Positions 40,900 to 50,913 of a stretch of 64,000 nucleotides of DNA are shown here, piece by piece; position 1 is the stretch's first letter, and each line of letters begins with the position of its first letter. A program made the position numbers and the translations under genes. The notes below the pieces were generated by a model. The model had not been told where the DNA came from. It ran no database searches and saw nothing but the letters and a program-made list of their open reading frames with translations. Location of the stretch: NCBI GenBank assembly GCA_905221605.1, contig CAJNDS010002346.1, positions 312,001 to 376,000 of the forward strand, read 5' to 3'. Origin of the DNA: Symbiodinium natans (Eukaryota > Sar > Dinophyceae > Suessiales > Symbiodiniaceae).

Positions 40900-41070
40900 G
40901 TTCTTGATCTGAGGTGGATGAAGGTTTTTGTCGCAGGGTACTTGCTGTTTTTTGCTTTCTTTCTTCTATTTTTTGGGCGGGATGCTATAAACAAAGTACC
41001 TACCCCGGACAGGATCGGGCATAAGGCGGGGTTTCGGGTTCTGCGTTTGAGCTTCGAGTCAGGTTTTTTG
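40900..41070 (+). CDS. Plus-strand membrane-type coding block
   Basis: Reads NSVLDLRWMKVFVAGYLLFF and then AFFLLFFGRDAINKVPTPDR, a clear hydrophobic helix followed by a polar stretch. The minus strand has an in-frame stop. Boundaries unknown. Confidence 0.35.
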
Positions 41071-41409
41071 GGGTGTTGGGGTGTTGGGTTTTGGGGTTTA
41101 AGGTTTGGGGTTTTGGGTGCAAGCGGTGCCATAATACTTAAAGGAACATGGGATCATAACTCTTACATGCCCAAGTAGCCCCTAGATAGCCCCTAGACAA
41201 CCCCCTAAACCCCAAACCCTAAACCTGTAGAGCCTCTGAATCTAAATTTCTGTCTAAGGCATGTTTCATGGTTCCCTCTTTAAAGTTTCGAAGGTCATGA
41301 GCCAGTGGGTTTTTTTGGGTATATCACGGGCATATAAAGGGGTCCCCATCTAGGAGCGCATACTCAGGAACCATGTAACTACTTAAGATAAACCCTAAAC
41401 CCATAGTTC

Positions 41410-41532
41410 CACCCTATACCCTATACCCTATACCCTATACCCTATACCCTATACCCTATACCCTAAACCCTAAACCCTAAACCCTAAACCCTAAACCCTA
41501 AACCCTAAACCCTAAACCCTAAACCCTAAACC
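41410..41532. repeat. CCCTATA then CCCTAAA array
   Basis: Eight uniform CCCTATA units followed by ten CCCTAAA units. Confidence 0.95.
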
Positions 41533-41555
41533 CCAACTCGAACCCCACGCAAAAC

Positions 41556-41627
41556 CTCGGGCGGGCTCCCTGCACACATTGCCGTCCCCCTCTCGTGAGT
41601 CGCTGATAGGAAGACCGCAAAATCCCC
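41556..41627 (-). CDS. Candidate exon (72 nt)
   Basis: Acceptor CAAGCATTTGCAG, donor GAG|GTTTTG, 24 codons, phase 0: GDFAVFLSATHERGTAMCAG and then SPPE. The plus strand has a GTGAGT donor, so orientation is not certain. Confidence 0.4.
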
Positions 41628-41894
41628 CTGCAAATGCTTGATGCCGGAACCCAAACACTAAGTCACTAAGCTTCTTAAACTCTATGAACACCCCAGAAGC
41701 CCGATAAACAAACCCTCTGAACCCTCCAAAACCTACAAACCCTGTAAACCCAGAAAGCCTGACACCCCCCTTTATTAAGGAATGTACCTTAAATCAGAAG
41801 AGGGATCCTAATTAGATGTAAGGTGTATTCCTTCATGAAGGGGTATTGGGCCCTTTGGGAAGCCTGTAAAGCTTACAAACCCCTTTAAATCAGG

Positions 41895-41991
41895 ATGTTC
41901 CCCCTGATACTAACAGTCCTTATTCGGGATTATAGTCCCCTCCCAATATCATCCCTATGAAAGACTGTTAGTATAAGGGTGAACATCCCAA
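41895..41991. mobile_element. Family B inverted-repeat element
   Basis: GGATGTTCCCCCTGATACTA ... AGTATAAGGGTGAACATCC. No clear flanking duplication. Confidence 0.7.
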
Positions 41992-41997
41992 CCTACA

Positions 41998-42142
41998 AAC
42001 CTTAAACCCTATGAACCCTATGAACCCTGTAAACCCTATAAACCCTAGAAACCCTATAAACCCTACAAACCCTCTAAACGCTATAAACCCTATAAACGCT
42101 ATAAACCCTGCAAACCCTCTAAACCCTGTAAACCCTATCAAC
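41998..42142. repeat. Array of 9 bp CCCTATAAA-type units
   Basis: About fifteen units of CCCTATAAA, CCCTGTAAA, CCCTACAAA and similar; a 9 bp derivative of the telomere repeat. Confidence 0.9.
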
Positions 42143-42250
42143 CCTAAGCCCTAAGACCTAAACCCCTAAGGCCTAAACCCTACATCCTAAACCCTAAACC
42201 CTAAACCCTAAACCCTAAACCCTAAACCCTAAACCCTAAACCCTATCAAC

Positions 42251-42311
42251 CAAAAGCCGAGGGTCATGACCGCGTTCTGGGAGGTCGGCTTGGAGGTCGA
42301 CAGGGTTGAAC
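42251..42311 (-). CDS. Exon-like block downstream of a K element, Lys/Ser-rich gene
   Basis: Continues the frame of 42447-42537 once the K element and one TAGC duplicate are removed: SSTLSTSKPTSQNAVMTLGF, then donor GTTGAT. Confidence 0.55.
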
Positions 42312-42315
42312 TAGC

Positions 42316-42446
42316 CTTGGTAGCCACCATATGATAAGAAGGGTATTCTGGGTTTAGGGTTTAGGGTTTAGGGCTACTGTATCAGGGAACCTGGAACCCC
42401 TCCCAAAAAGAGGGGGGAAAAGGGTGCCACTGGGGCTTCTTGCAAG
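42316..42446. mobile_element. Family K element with TAGC target duplication and internal telomere tract
   Basis: CTTGGTAGCCACC ... GGTGCCACTGGGGCTTCTTG, with GGGAACC inside. Exact TAGC duplications at 42312-42315 and 42447-42450. A TTTAGGG tract (42350-42374) lies inside. It splits the Lys/Ser-rich open frame on the minus strand. Confidence 0.8.
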
Positions 42447-42537
42447 TAGCTTTTGGCATCTGGCTCTTGGGCGCTTGGGAGGTGGGTTGCGACGCGGGCG
42501 CGCCCTTGCCACCCTTGTCTCCTTTCTCGCCCTTCTC
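42447..42537 (-). CDS. Exon-like block upstream of a K element, Lys/Gly-rich gene
   Basis: Acceptor CCTGAGCCCAG; reads EKGEKGDKGGKGAPASQPTS and then QAPKSQMPKA up to the element. Joined across it the protein reads ...MPKA-SSTLSTSKP... with the Ser/Thr/Lys/Pro composition continuous. Confidence 0.55.
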
Positions 42538-42606
42538 CTGGGCTCAGGATGGGTCAACTTGGGCGCCCTAAACTCTAAACCCTAAACTTTGAATCCCTAA
42601 ACCTAC

Positions 42607-42702
42607 TTCACTTAGAATCCCGGCTGTGAACCGTTGACTAGGAGCGCGCGGAGCCCGCACATGCTTGCTGGTTTCTAGTGTGTAGTAGCCCATGTTGGAC
42701 AG
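42607..42702 (-). CDS. Candidate exon
   Basis: Consensus-like donor GAA|GTAGGT. Reads LSNMGYYTLETSKHVRAPRA and then PSQRFTAGILSE. An internal acceptor (CTACTACACACTAG) is an alternative start. Confidence 0.4.
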
Positions 42703-42739
42703 GGGCAATAGGTTTAGGGTTTAGGGTTCAATATACGGC

Positions 42740-42856
42740 TTAAGAGCCGTCTTTGGAACGGAAGGAGCCATAGCGACCCTTGTGTGCCCAAAAACCCGCA
42801 TTATATGCAAGGAACTCGTGCGCGAGCTTGGTACACTTCAAATCAGAGGACGTCGC
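42740..42856 (-). CDS. Candidate terminal exon (38 codons plus stop)
   Basis: Strong acceptor GTCTAGTGTTTACAG. Reads ATSSDLKCTKLAHEFLAYNA and then GFWAHKGRYGSFRSKDGS and TAA. No other clean frame. No family recognised. If terminal, a gene ends here. Confidence 0.5.
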   Translation of the reverse strand, partial: ATSSDLKCTKLAHEFLAYNAGFWAHKGRYGSFRSKDGS

Positions 42857-43231
42857 CTGTAAACACTAGACTTGAAACCCTCGGTTTCTGGGATTTGCTT
42901 ATATAGCTCACTTCTAGTCCTCAGCCAGGCTTGCTTGCACAACATAATCCTCCCAAGCATGTGGGTTTAGGGTTCGGGTTTCCTTTACAAGGGAGCCAGG
43001 GAAACCCCATTGCTTCACACTTTAGTCAACTTAGAAAAGCTGGATTCGCAGCGTTTAGGGTTTCAGGCTTAGGGCTTCGGGATGCTAAGCCTCAAGGTTT
43101 AGGGTTTATAATTTCCACCCCCGACCCCTAATTTCCGCGTGCTAAAGGGAGCGACTTGCTCCAGAACAACTTCGGTGGTCAAAGAGTCCCAGAGACACCC
43201 CAACACTAAGGAGTATACCTGACATGGACTA

Positions 43232-43321
43232 CTATACTCCCCTTAGAACCTTTTGAGACCATATGTTTGATGTCCTCTTGGGGTTTATATAAACAAAAAA
43301 TAATTCCCAAGGGGGATATAG
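43232..43321. mobile_element. Family H inverted-repeat element
   Basis: CTATACTCCCCTTAGAACCT ... CCCAAGGGGGATATAG. Same family as 60195-60286, also inside family G-like sequence. Confidence 0.8.
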
Positions 43322-43808
43322 ATTACGGCTTAGGGCGCAGCGCCCCTTTCCTACTCCGCATGCCGCATGAGGATCCTTGTGATTTTTTCAGGTCCATTCC
43401 TTGCATGAGTGGTTTTCTGGGCCGTTTTTGGGAATTTTCGAGACGTCATACAGTTTAAAGGGTTGCAAAAGGACCTTACACCCCAAATAGCTTATGAGAC
43501 CCCTGTACATGACTCAAACCCTAAACCCTAAACCCTAAACCCTAAACCCCGAACCCTAAACCCAAAAACCCCAAAAACCTAAACCCTAAACCTAAACCTC
43601 CACCAAGAACTGAAGCCAAACTCGATCTCCAGAACTAGAACCCGTAAACCCCAGAACCCTAAACCCTAAACCCTACACCCCAAACGCCTAGAACCCCTAA
43701 GTTCCCTAAGCCCTAAAACCCAGAACCTAAACCCAGACCCTAAACCCCAAACCCGAAACCCTAAACCCTAGCCCTAAACCCCAAACCCCTAAACCCTAAA
43801 CCAGGAAC

Positions 43809-43903
43809 CCCAAAGGCCCCAAAAAGCCGAGCTTCGGGGAAGCTCATGGGCATGGGCTTGCCCCGTGGGGGGGTGGGCCCGGTGGGGCCGCTGGGGCCCT
43901 TGC
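43809..43903 (-). CDS. Candidate exon, Pro/Gly/Lys-rich gene (95 nt)
   Basis: Acceptor CGAAACAACCAAG, donor GTTCCT. Reads KGPSGPTGPTPPRGKPMPMS and then FPEARLFGAFG. A second frame is open. Confidence 0.45.
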
Positions 43904-44350
43904 CTTGGTTGTTTCGAGGGTTTAGGGTTTAGGGTTTAGGGTTTAGGGTTTAGGGTTTAGGGTTTAGGGTTTCGGGTTTAGGGTGATTTTGGTGACTAGG
44001 GTGATGGGGGTGACTATGTGACTATTAGGGTGATGAGGGTTTAGGGCTTAGGGTTTCGGGTTTAGGGTAATTAGGGTTTAGTGCAAGTATGGTTTGGGGG
44101 GAGTTAGGGTTCAGGGTATTTAGAGTATTTAGGGTTTAGGGAAGAAGGGTTACGGTTAAGGTTAAGGTTTAGGGTTATGGTTATGGTTTCGTGTTTACTG
44201 TTTAGGGCGCCCTTTGTGGCTGCTACCTTCTACGGGAGCCCAGAACCAAAACAGGCACTTGAACCCCAAAACCCCGACCCTAAACCCTAAACCCTAAACC
44301 CTAAACCCTAAACCTACGCAGCAAAAAGGGGCAAAAGGGTACTCAGCTAC

Positions 44351-44404
44351 CCAGATGCCTGTGTTGGACACCTTGGGTCGGGGCCCGGGCACGGTCCCCG
44401 AAAC
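44351..44404 (-). CDS. Candidate exon next to a K element (54 nt)
   Basis: Acceptor CTAAGCCTGCCAG, donor GTAGCT, which is the start of a diverged K element. Eighteen codons, phase 0: VSGTVPGPRPKVSNTGIW. Confidence 0.45.
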
Positions 44405-44741
44405 CTGGCAGGCTTAGGGTTCAAGGCTCAGGGCTCAGGGGCTAGGATTTTTGGGAGGCTTCAGGTTCAGGGTTCAGGATCTTAAATCCTCTAGGGGCCT
44501 AAGCCCTAAACCCGTTTTAGGGTTGAGGGCTTAGGGTCCGAAAGCCCGAAACCCTAAACCTTTTTGGGGCTCTTGGGGGTTTGATATGGTCTAGGGTTGG
44601 GATCGGGCGTGCGGCGCAGCCTCGATTTTCTACGGTTTAGGGCGGTGGGGTTTATTGCTTAAGGCTTAGGCTTTTAGGGGTTTAGAGTGTTGGCGTTATT
44701 GCTTGAGGTTTAGGGGGTTAAAGGGTGTTAGGGGTTTAGGG

Positions 44742-44812
44742 TTCTCGGGTTTTGGGGTGCGGTGTTGTCGGGACTGGGAAGGTCCTGCTCTGCATTCTCG
44801 GTAGCCGAAGTC
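44742..44812 (-). CDS. Candidate exon
   Basis: Acceptor GGGTACCTTGTAG; reads TSATENAEQDLPSPDNTAPQ and then NPRT into telomere repeats. Polar and acidic. Confidence 0.45.
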
Positions 44813-45077
44813 CTACAAGGTACCCAAAGGGCCCAATGCCCCCTCAAATGCGGAATGTGGACTATACTCTAAGTTTTAGTAAGCACCAAAAAAACCTAAG
44901 GTATTTGCCCAAACCTCGGTCAAACCCTACACCCTACGCCCTAAACTCTAAACCCTAAACTCTAAACCCTAAACCCTGGACCCAACCCAGCTAGTTTCCT
45001 GAATTCAGGTGCATCGCTCGCGGTTCTTCGGCCCTAGGCTACGCTAGAACCCCAAACCCCCACACACCACCAACCCT

Positions 45078-45189
45078 CTAGGCTGCCCAGTAACCAAGGC
45101 TTAAAAGGGTGCCCTTTGTTGCTTAAAGGGGTTTACAAGGGAACCTAAACCCCCAAAAAAGGGAATAAGGGTACTACTGGGCATCCTAG
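45078..45189. mobile_element. Family K/C hybrid element with CCCT duplication
   Basis: CTAGGCTGCCCAGTAACC ... GGTACTACTGGGCATCCTAG, flanked by CCCT (45074-45077, 45190-45193). It has K-like interior and C-like CTAG termini, linking the two families. Confidence 0.75.
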
Positions 45190-45239
45190 CCCTAAAGGCT
45201 CCTTTGGCCCGCCTTAAACCCCGACCGTAATCCTCCTCG

Positions 45240-45366
45240 AGGTTTAGGCTTTAGGGTTCAGGGTTTTCGGCTGAAACTCGAGAGATTGCGCAAGGACCCT
45301 CGGTGTGGCGGACCTCTCATGGTGCGCATGAGGGCCATACCCATGATGAGATGGGAGCCCGCCCCC
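45240..45366 (-). CDS. Candidate exon
   Basis: Minus frame GAGSHLIMGMALMRTMRGPP and then HRGSLRNLSSFSRKP; donor GTCCGC possible after MRTMR. Confidence 0.4.
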
Positions 45367-45473
45367 CTAAACCCTAAACCTAAACCCAAAGCCCTCAACC
45401 CTAAACCCTCCTAAACCCAAAGCCCTCAACCCTCAACCCTCAACCCTAAACCCTAAACCCTGAAAATTATCGC

Positions 45474-45582
45474 CTCAGGGAGAAGCCCCCCTTTGGAGAG
45501 GCCCCCCGGCCTGATCCACTTTTCGCTTCAGGCTCATCGGTCCTGGGCTGCTCAGCGAGGGCTATGTTGAGCTCTCGGGGCT
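45474..45582 (-). CDS. Candidate exon
   Basis: Acceptor CGAAAGCCCAG. Reads PRELNIALAEQPRTDEPEAK and then SGSGRGASPKGGFSLRR. Charged, matches the Lys/Pro/Gly-rich set. No GT donor. Confidence 0.45.
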
Positions 45583-45993
45583 CTGGGCTTTCGAGCCCCA
45601 AGGGGCTTGAAAAGACATGTTTATGTATGTATGTATATATGTATGTATATATGTATATATATATATGTAGATATACATATGTGTGTATAAGGGGGGTTGG
45701 GGTTTAGGGTTTAGGGTTTGGGGTTTCGGGTTTAGGGTATGAGGGCAGCATCCTTGCGGATTCGAGGCCCCGAAAAGCAGCAAAGCAGATAGATGCATAT
45801 AGGGTTTAGGGTTGTTCTTAGGGTTCATACGATATGCAAATATGCACAGATTTGTACACTAAGGGTTCAGAAATATGCAAATATGCACGATTTCTATACA
45901 CACGCCAACAAAGATGTTCTCCCAAATCAACCCCACCTTGACCCCCCCTAAACCCTAAACCCTAAACCCTAATTTCGGCCCCAAGGGTCTCAC

Positions 45994-46044
45994 AGCCTCC
46001 TCCCTGGCCGGCACCGGCAAGGACGCCTTGGGCGCCACCGAGAC
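45994..46044 (-). CDS. Candidate exon with canonical splice sites (51 nt)
   Basis: Pyrimidine-rich acceptor CCACCCCCCCACCTGAAG, donor GTGAGA, 17 codons, phase 0: VSVAPKASLPVPAREEA. Plus strand also open. Confidence 0.5.
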
Positions 46045-46479
46045 CTTCAGGTGGGGGGGTGGGGTTGGGGTGCATGTAGACCATGGGCTCATGCATAGGG
46101 TTTAGGGTTTAGGGTTTAGGGTTTAGGGTTTAGGGTTTAGGGTTTAGGGTTTAGGGTTTGGGGTTTGGGGGTTGGGGGTTGGGGTTTGGGGTTTGGGGTT
46201 TAGGGTGCACTAAATTCACGCGTCCTAAACTTCCCGAGAGACAATATTGTAGCGCGCGCGTGAACAGGGTCAGCGCAAGAACATTACAAAGGGGGCACAG
46301 ACGCAATCAAAGACACGTGCCCCTTGAATTATATGATGTATAGCGCACGCATGTACCATTTTTCTAGCACGTATGTACCATTTCAAAACCCCCGTTAACT
46401 AAGGAAATAAGTGGGGTCCCTCAACCGCGCAATTCCTACCCAGTAGGTTGAGGGTGTAGAAATTTTATGGTCCCTAAAC

Positions 46480-46672
46480 CCTAAACCCTAAACCCTAAAC
46501 CCTGAACCCTAAACCCTAAACCCTAAACCCTAAACCCTGAACCCTAAACCCTAAACCCTAAACCCTAAACCCTAAACCCTAAACCCTAAACCCTAAACCC
46601 TAAACCCTACCCTAAACCCTAAACCCTAAACCCTAAACCCTAAACCCTAAACCCTAAACCCTAAACCCTAAG
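46480..46672. repeat. CCCTAAA array
   Basis: About 190 bp with occasional CCCTGAA and one truncated unit. Confidence 0.95.
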
Positions 46673-46689
46673 CCCTGCCTTAGGCACTG

Positions 46690-46765
46690 CAGGCCGGCTT
46701 GCAGGCATCACGCCCTTGCCCGGCCCCTTGAGCGGGGCACGGATGGAAGGTCGCATGGCGGCACA
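46690..46765 (-). CDS. Candidate Gly/Lys/Pro-rich exon
   Basis: Minus frame AMRPSIRAPLKGPGKGVMPA and then SRPAVPKAG; resembles the VPKGAGKGGKAG tail at 38745. Confidence 0.35.
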
Positions 46766-46924
46766 GTGGAGGCACCCCTAAACCTTAAACCCTAAACCCT
46801 AAACCCTAAACCCCCAGGCCGTGTGTTATCCGAGAGGGTGCTCCGTAAAACCCTAAAACAGCTGCGTCTCCTCCCTATAAACCCTATAGCGCTAAACCCT
46901 AAACCCTAAAGCCCTAAACAAGGA

Positions 46925-47000
46925 AGTTGCCGCATTTCGCACTTTGAGGCAGCAGTTGCTGGGTGAAACATGGCGGAATGTGCCTGCGGAGTAGGGTGGG
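46925..47000. CDS. Candidate exon, strand ambiguous
   Basis: Plus: KEVAAFRTLRQQLLGETWRN and then VPAE with a GTAGGG donor. Minus: strong acceptor TTCCCACCCTACTCCGCAG and TFRHVSPSNCCLK with a GTGCGA donor. Confidence 0.35.
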
Positions 47001-47080
47001 AAGATGCGGGAAAGGCTAAACCCCTAAACACTAGACCCTAAACACTAAACTCTAAACCCTATAATCCCTTAAGGGATTAC

Positions 47081-47153
47081 CCATATTTCCACTTTGCAGA
47101 AACAGAACTGACACATTGAATTGCATGGGCCAAAACTTCTTCGGCAAAGAGGG
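47081..47153 (-). CDS. Candidate exon (73 nt)
   Basis: Acceptor TAAACCATAAG, donor GTAATC. Reads PSLPKKFWPMQFNVSVLFLQ and then SGNM. Its position downstream of the aldolase exons makes it a possible later aldolase exon, but the resemblance to the conserved K-P-W ... F ... L-Q region is too loose to claim. Confidence 0.4.
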
Positions 47154-47387
47154 CTTATGGTTTAGGATTCTAAAGAGTGGATTAGGGCTTGCATGGATCC
47201 CCCAACTACCCCTTAATAAGGGCGCAAGTGCACCTGAATTTGAAGTCTTTCGGGGTATCTTTGACTAGGTTTGCCCGTTAAAACCCTCTGAAAACATTGA
47301 TCCCCTTAAGCCCGAATAAGGAAAGATGAAGTATCCCAACGGGCTACCTAGTTAGGGCATGTTCAAGGCACTTGGGGGTCTAGGTAT

Positions 47388-47551
47388 CTAGACCCAAGAG
47401 TAACCTAGGAATAAGAAGGGTACTCTTTCTGGTATGAGGGGGCTCATAGGGGGACCTAAACCCAAAGAAAAGGGAATAAGGGCCTACCCTGGGCTAAACC
47501 CTAAACCCTAAACCCTCAAAAAAGAGAAGAAGGGCCTACTCTGGGTCCTAG
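47388..47551. mobile_element. Family C element with TAGGTAT duplication and internal telomere tract
   Basis: CTAGACCCAAGAGTAACCTA ... CTCTGGGTCCTAG, 164 bp, flanked by exact TAGGTAT (47381-47387, 47552-47558). A CCCTAAA tract sits between two copies of an AAGGGCCTAC-CTGGG end block, as at 15924-16110. Confidence 0.8.
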
Positions 47552-47637
47552 TAGGTATTTTGCTTCAACCATCCAGGCTATCGAGGCACCGAGGGTACGC
47601 AAAGTATGATCGGCGCTGGCAAAGTCGCGGGTACTGC
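47552..47637 (-). CDS. Candidate exon interrupted by a C element
   Basis: Reads STRDFASADHTLRTLGASIA and then WMVEAKYL; with the C element and one TAGGTAT removed it continues DPQ to a GTGCCT donor. Confidence 0.45.
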
Positions 47638-47689
47638 CTCAAGCCTAAAATGCCCTGTGTCTAAACGAATAAATACATAACTAAATATA

Positions 47690-47800
47690 TAAATAATACA
47701 TATATATACAACCTTTATAAAGACATATATATATATATATACATATGCTTTTTTCTATATATATGTATGTATATATGTATTTATTTATTTATTTTACACA
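47690..47800. repeat. TATA / TTTA microsatellite
   Basis: Alternating TATA, TACATA and TTTA motifs, AT-rich; no coding. Confidence 0.9.
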
Positions 47801-48029
47801 CCCTATATGCCCTGGACCGCCCCCTGACTTTCTCTCCCCTGGCAAGTCCTAAGCTGAGGAAGCAGCATTGTCCAGCCTGAATGGCTCCCCTGCCCCCAAG
47901 AACCCTACTAAACCCTAACCCCTAAACCCCAAACCTTCAAACCCAGAAGCCCACAACCCTAAACCCTAAACCCTAAACCCTAAACCCCAAACCTCAAATC
48001 TTAAAACCCAAAAGCCCTAAACACTAAAC

Positions 48030-48100
48030 ATAGAGGAATGCCGCCGAGGAGCTCCTCTACGCTGTAGTCGAATTGGCAGTACCTCCGCATGAGAGGTTTT
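48030..48100 (-). CDS. Candidate exon (71 nt)
   Basis: Acceptor CTAAACCCCAAG, donor GTTTAG. Reads KPLMRRYCQFDYSVEELLGG and then IPL. Plus strand also open (NAAEELLYAVVELAVPPHER). Confidence 0.4.
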
Positions 48101-48699
48101 CTTGGGGTTTAGGGGTTAGGGGTTAGGGTTTAGGGTTTAGGGGTCCCTATGTAAGATTTAAGGTTTGGTGTGCCTTAGGGCAGTTACATGACCCCTGATA
48201 TGCTCCTTATATAGCCCGTAAAACTCAAAGAGCCCACATCAGAACCCCTTCTCAAAGCAGGTCAGGGACCCCATATGAAGGGACCATGGAAACTGAAACT
48301 ACCCTGAGGGCTTTGCATTCAACCCAAGAGTAACATGGAGTAACCTCGGAAGAAGAAAGGGTTTAGGGGCCCTTTTTGTGTTTTAAAGAGCTAATTTTGG
48401 GAACCTTGGCCCTCAAAAAACAAGGCCCTTCTCGTGGTCCAAGTTCTTGCGGAAGGTGGTAGGATCGTTTAGGATGTCTTAGTGTATGTGTGACTATATA
48501 TACATATATACATGTGTATATGTATGGTCACCCCCCCCCCCAATGGACCCACCGCGGGCCTTGATCTTTGCAAAAGTACCGCAAATACCGACAAAACCTA
48601 TGCTGTCTGGTGATTTTCCGGTGACCGGATTTTTGACTGTATTCCTTAATTCACTCTCTCACACACACACGGAGGGTTTGTCTTTCTGTTGGCTTTTTT

Positions 48700-49835
48700 T
48701 ATAACTTAAGATTTAGGCATTTAAACCTAAGCCTGCAAAAAAAAAACCTAACCTTTAAACCCTGTAGGGTTAAGGTTTAAAGATTAAGGGTCTAAGATTT
48801 AGGCATTTGAACCTATGCCGGTAATTAAAGCTAAGCCCTTAATTAACCTTTAAATTCTATAGGGGTAAGATTTTTACAGGTTTAGGGTTTAAAATGTGGG
48901 CATTTAAACCTAAGCCTGCAACTAATTTAAAACCCTCAAACTTTAAACCCTGTAGGGTTAAGGTTTACAGGCTTAGGGTTTAAGATTTAGCCATTTAAAC
49001 CTGTAGCCAAGCCCTGAACCTTTAAACCCTATAGGGTTAAGATTTTTAAAGGTTTAGGATTGAAGATTTAAGCATCTAAATCTCAGACTTCAATTAATTT
49101 AAAACCCTTAACCTTTAAATCCTGTTGGGCTAAGGTTTAAAGGTTTCGGGCTTAAGAGTTAGGCATTTAAACCTATTCCGGCAATTAACGCTAAGCCTTT
49201 AACCTTTAAACCCTATAGGGTTAGGATAGTTAAAGGTTTAGGGTTTAAGTTTAAGGTTTAGGTATTTAGACCTATGCCGGCAGTTCATACCGAACCCTTA
49301 ACCTTAAACCCCATAGGGATGAGATTTAAAAGTTTAGGATTCTTTACTTAGACATTTAAATCTAAGCTGGCAATTACTAAACCCTTAACCTTTAAACCCT
49401 ATAGGGTGAAGGTTTAAAGTTTTAGGGTTTAGGATTCAGACATTTAAACCTAAGACGGCAATTAACACGAAACCCGTAACCTTTAAACCCTAAAGGGTTA
49501 AGGTTTAAAGGTTTGGGGTTTAAGATTTAGGCATTTAAAACTAAGTATGTAATTAATTTGTCACCCTTAACACCCTTAAACTCTGTAGTGTGAAGGTTTA
49601 AAGGTTTAGGGTTTAAGATTTAGACATTTAAACCTAAGCCCATAGAGTTTAAACCTTAAGGGTTTAAGGTTTAGGCATCTATTCCTTAACCCTAAACCCT
49701 CTACGGTCATGACCCTAAAGCCCTCGGCAATCAAGCCTAAACCCTTGACCTTCAAACCCCATTAAAGGTTTGGAGTTTAAGACTTAGGCATTTAAACCTA
49801 GAGGGCATTTAAGCCTTAACCCTAAACCCTTTAGG
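48700..49835. repeat. ~90 bp minisatellite, about 12 copies
   Basis: Each unit carries GGTTTAAAGGTTTAGGGTTT, AAGATTTAGGCATTTAAACC and CCTTTAAACCCTATAGGGTT. Landmark spacing is 81-99 bp. Copies are 70-85% alike. The TTTAAACC/GGTTTAAA pairs make each unit partly palindromic. No coding. Confidence 0.9.
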
Positions 49836-50149
49836 GTCAGAACCTTAGCACCCTATAAGGATCTAGCACCTGAACGTATACATGCCCTATCGGTTGTTAA
49901 ACCATTACACCCTGTAAGAAGATTTAGGGTCTTTTCGGGGTCTATCTCTAAATTTCTCACGTGGTTAACCCTGCAGGGTTTAAAGTTAAAGGTTTAGGGT
50001 TAAAGGTTTAGGCAATACCTATAGGATTAGAACCTTATAACCCTGTAGTGCTTGAGGCTTAAACCCCTAAAACTTAAATCCCTAGGGTTATGCCTAAGTT
50101 TCACAAAACCAAAAAAAACAAACAAATTTACTTGGAACATCCCCACCCT

Positions 50150-50512
50150 CTCTTGGTAGAGATACTCTGGGAAGGCACTTAAGGGAGACTCGGAGGTTGG
50201 GCACTCCAGGGAGACTCTGGGGCTGGGAATCCGGTAACACTTTGGGGTTGGGTACTCTAGGGAGACTCTGGGTTGGGCCTCCAGGGAGATAGTGCGGTTG
50301 GGCACTCCAGAAAAAGGGCGCTGCGGGGACACTCTGGAGTTGGGCACTTTCAGGAGACTCTGGGGTTGGGCACTCCGGGCAGATTCTGGGGGGGGGCTCT
50401 GGGGCTGGGCTCTCCGGGAACAGTCTCGGGTTGGGCGCTCCAGCTTTGGGGTTGGGCACTCCAGGAGACTCTAGAGTTGGGCACGCTCTAGAGTTGGGCC
50501 ATCTTTGGCTGC
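50150..50512. repeat. ~30 bp minisatellite
   Basis: About twelve copies of GGGTTGGGCACTCCAGGGAG plus ACTCTGG, with variants. ORFs across it are repeat artefacts. Confidence 0.9.
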
Positions 50513-50588
50513 CACCCGCGGTGGGTCCATTGCGGGGGGGGGGGGGTGAGCATATATATATATATATGTATATATGCAGGATATATCT

Positions 50589-50656
50589 CTTGGTAGCCCA
50601 ACAACCATTGTATAATAAGGGTGCCTTTTAAAACAGGGCACCGCTGGGCTACCGAG
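50589..50656. mobile_element. Short family K element
   Basis: CTTGGTAGCCCAACAACC ... GGCACCGCTGGGCTACCGAG. At 68 bp it is the smallest copy, useful as a minimal example. Confidence 0.75.
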
Positions 50657-50846
50657 ATATGTACATAAGGCAATCAGAGTAAGGGTCATGTTTGAAACGT
50701 AAATCTCCTAAACACCCACAAGCGTTTGAAGCATCTAAAAGTAATGAACCCTAAAACCCAAGACCCTAAACCCAAAACCCATAAACCCCTAAACTCTAAA
50801 CCCTAACCCCTAAACCCTAAACCCCAAACCCTGAACCCAAGCCCAA

Positions 50847-50892
50847 GCGCTGGCGTTGCATTGAAGCCCTGTTGGAAGCGCAACGCCAGCGC
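50847..50892. other. Perfect 13 bp inverted repeat
   Basis: GCGCTGGCGTTGC (50847-50859) and GCAACGCCAGCGC (50880-50892) around a 20 nt loop, just downstream of the aldolase exon at 50914. Confidence 0.9.
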
Positions 50893-50913
50893 GCGGAAGG
50901 GGGCAGGGCACGA

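Noticed and set aside
47081-47153. C-terminal aldolase exon (K-x-W ... F ... L-Q)
   Set aside because: Spacing is off by one residue and the flanking FLSGGQS exon is not found; kept only as an unassigned candidate.
48700-50512. CRISPR-like array
   Set aside because: Units are contiguous and degenerate with no unique spacers; this is minisatellite DNA in a eukaryote.
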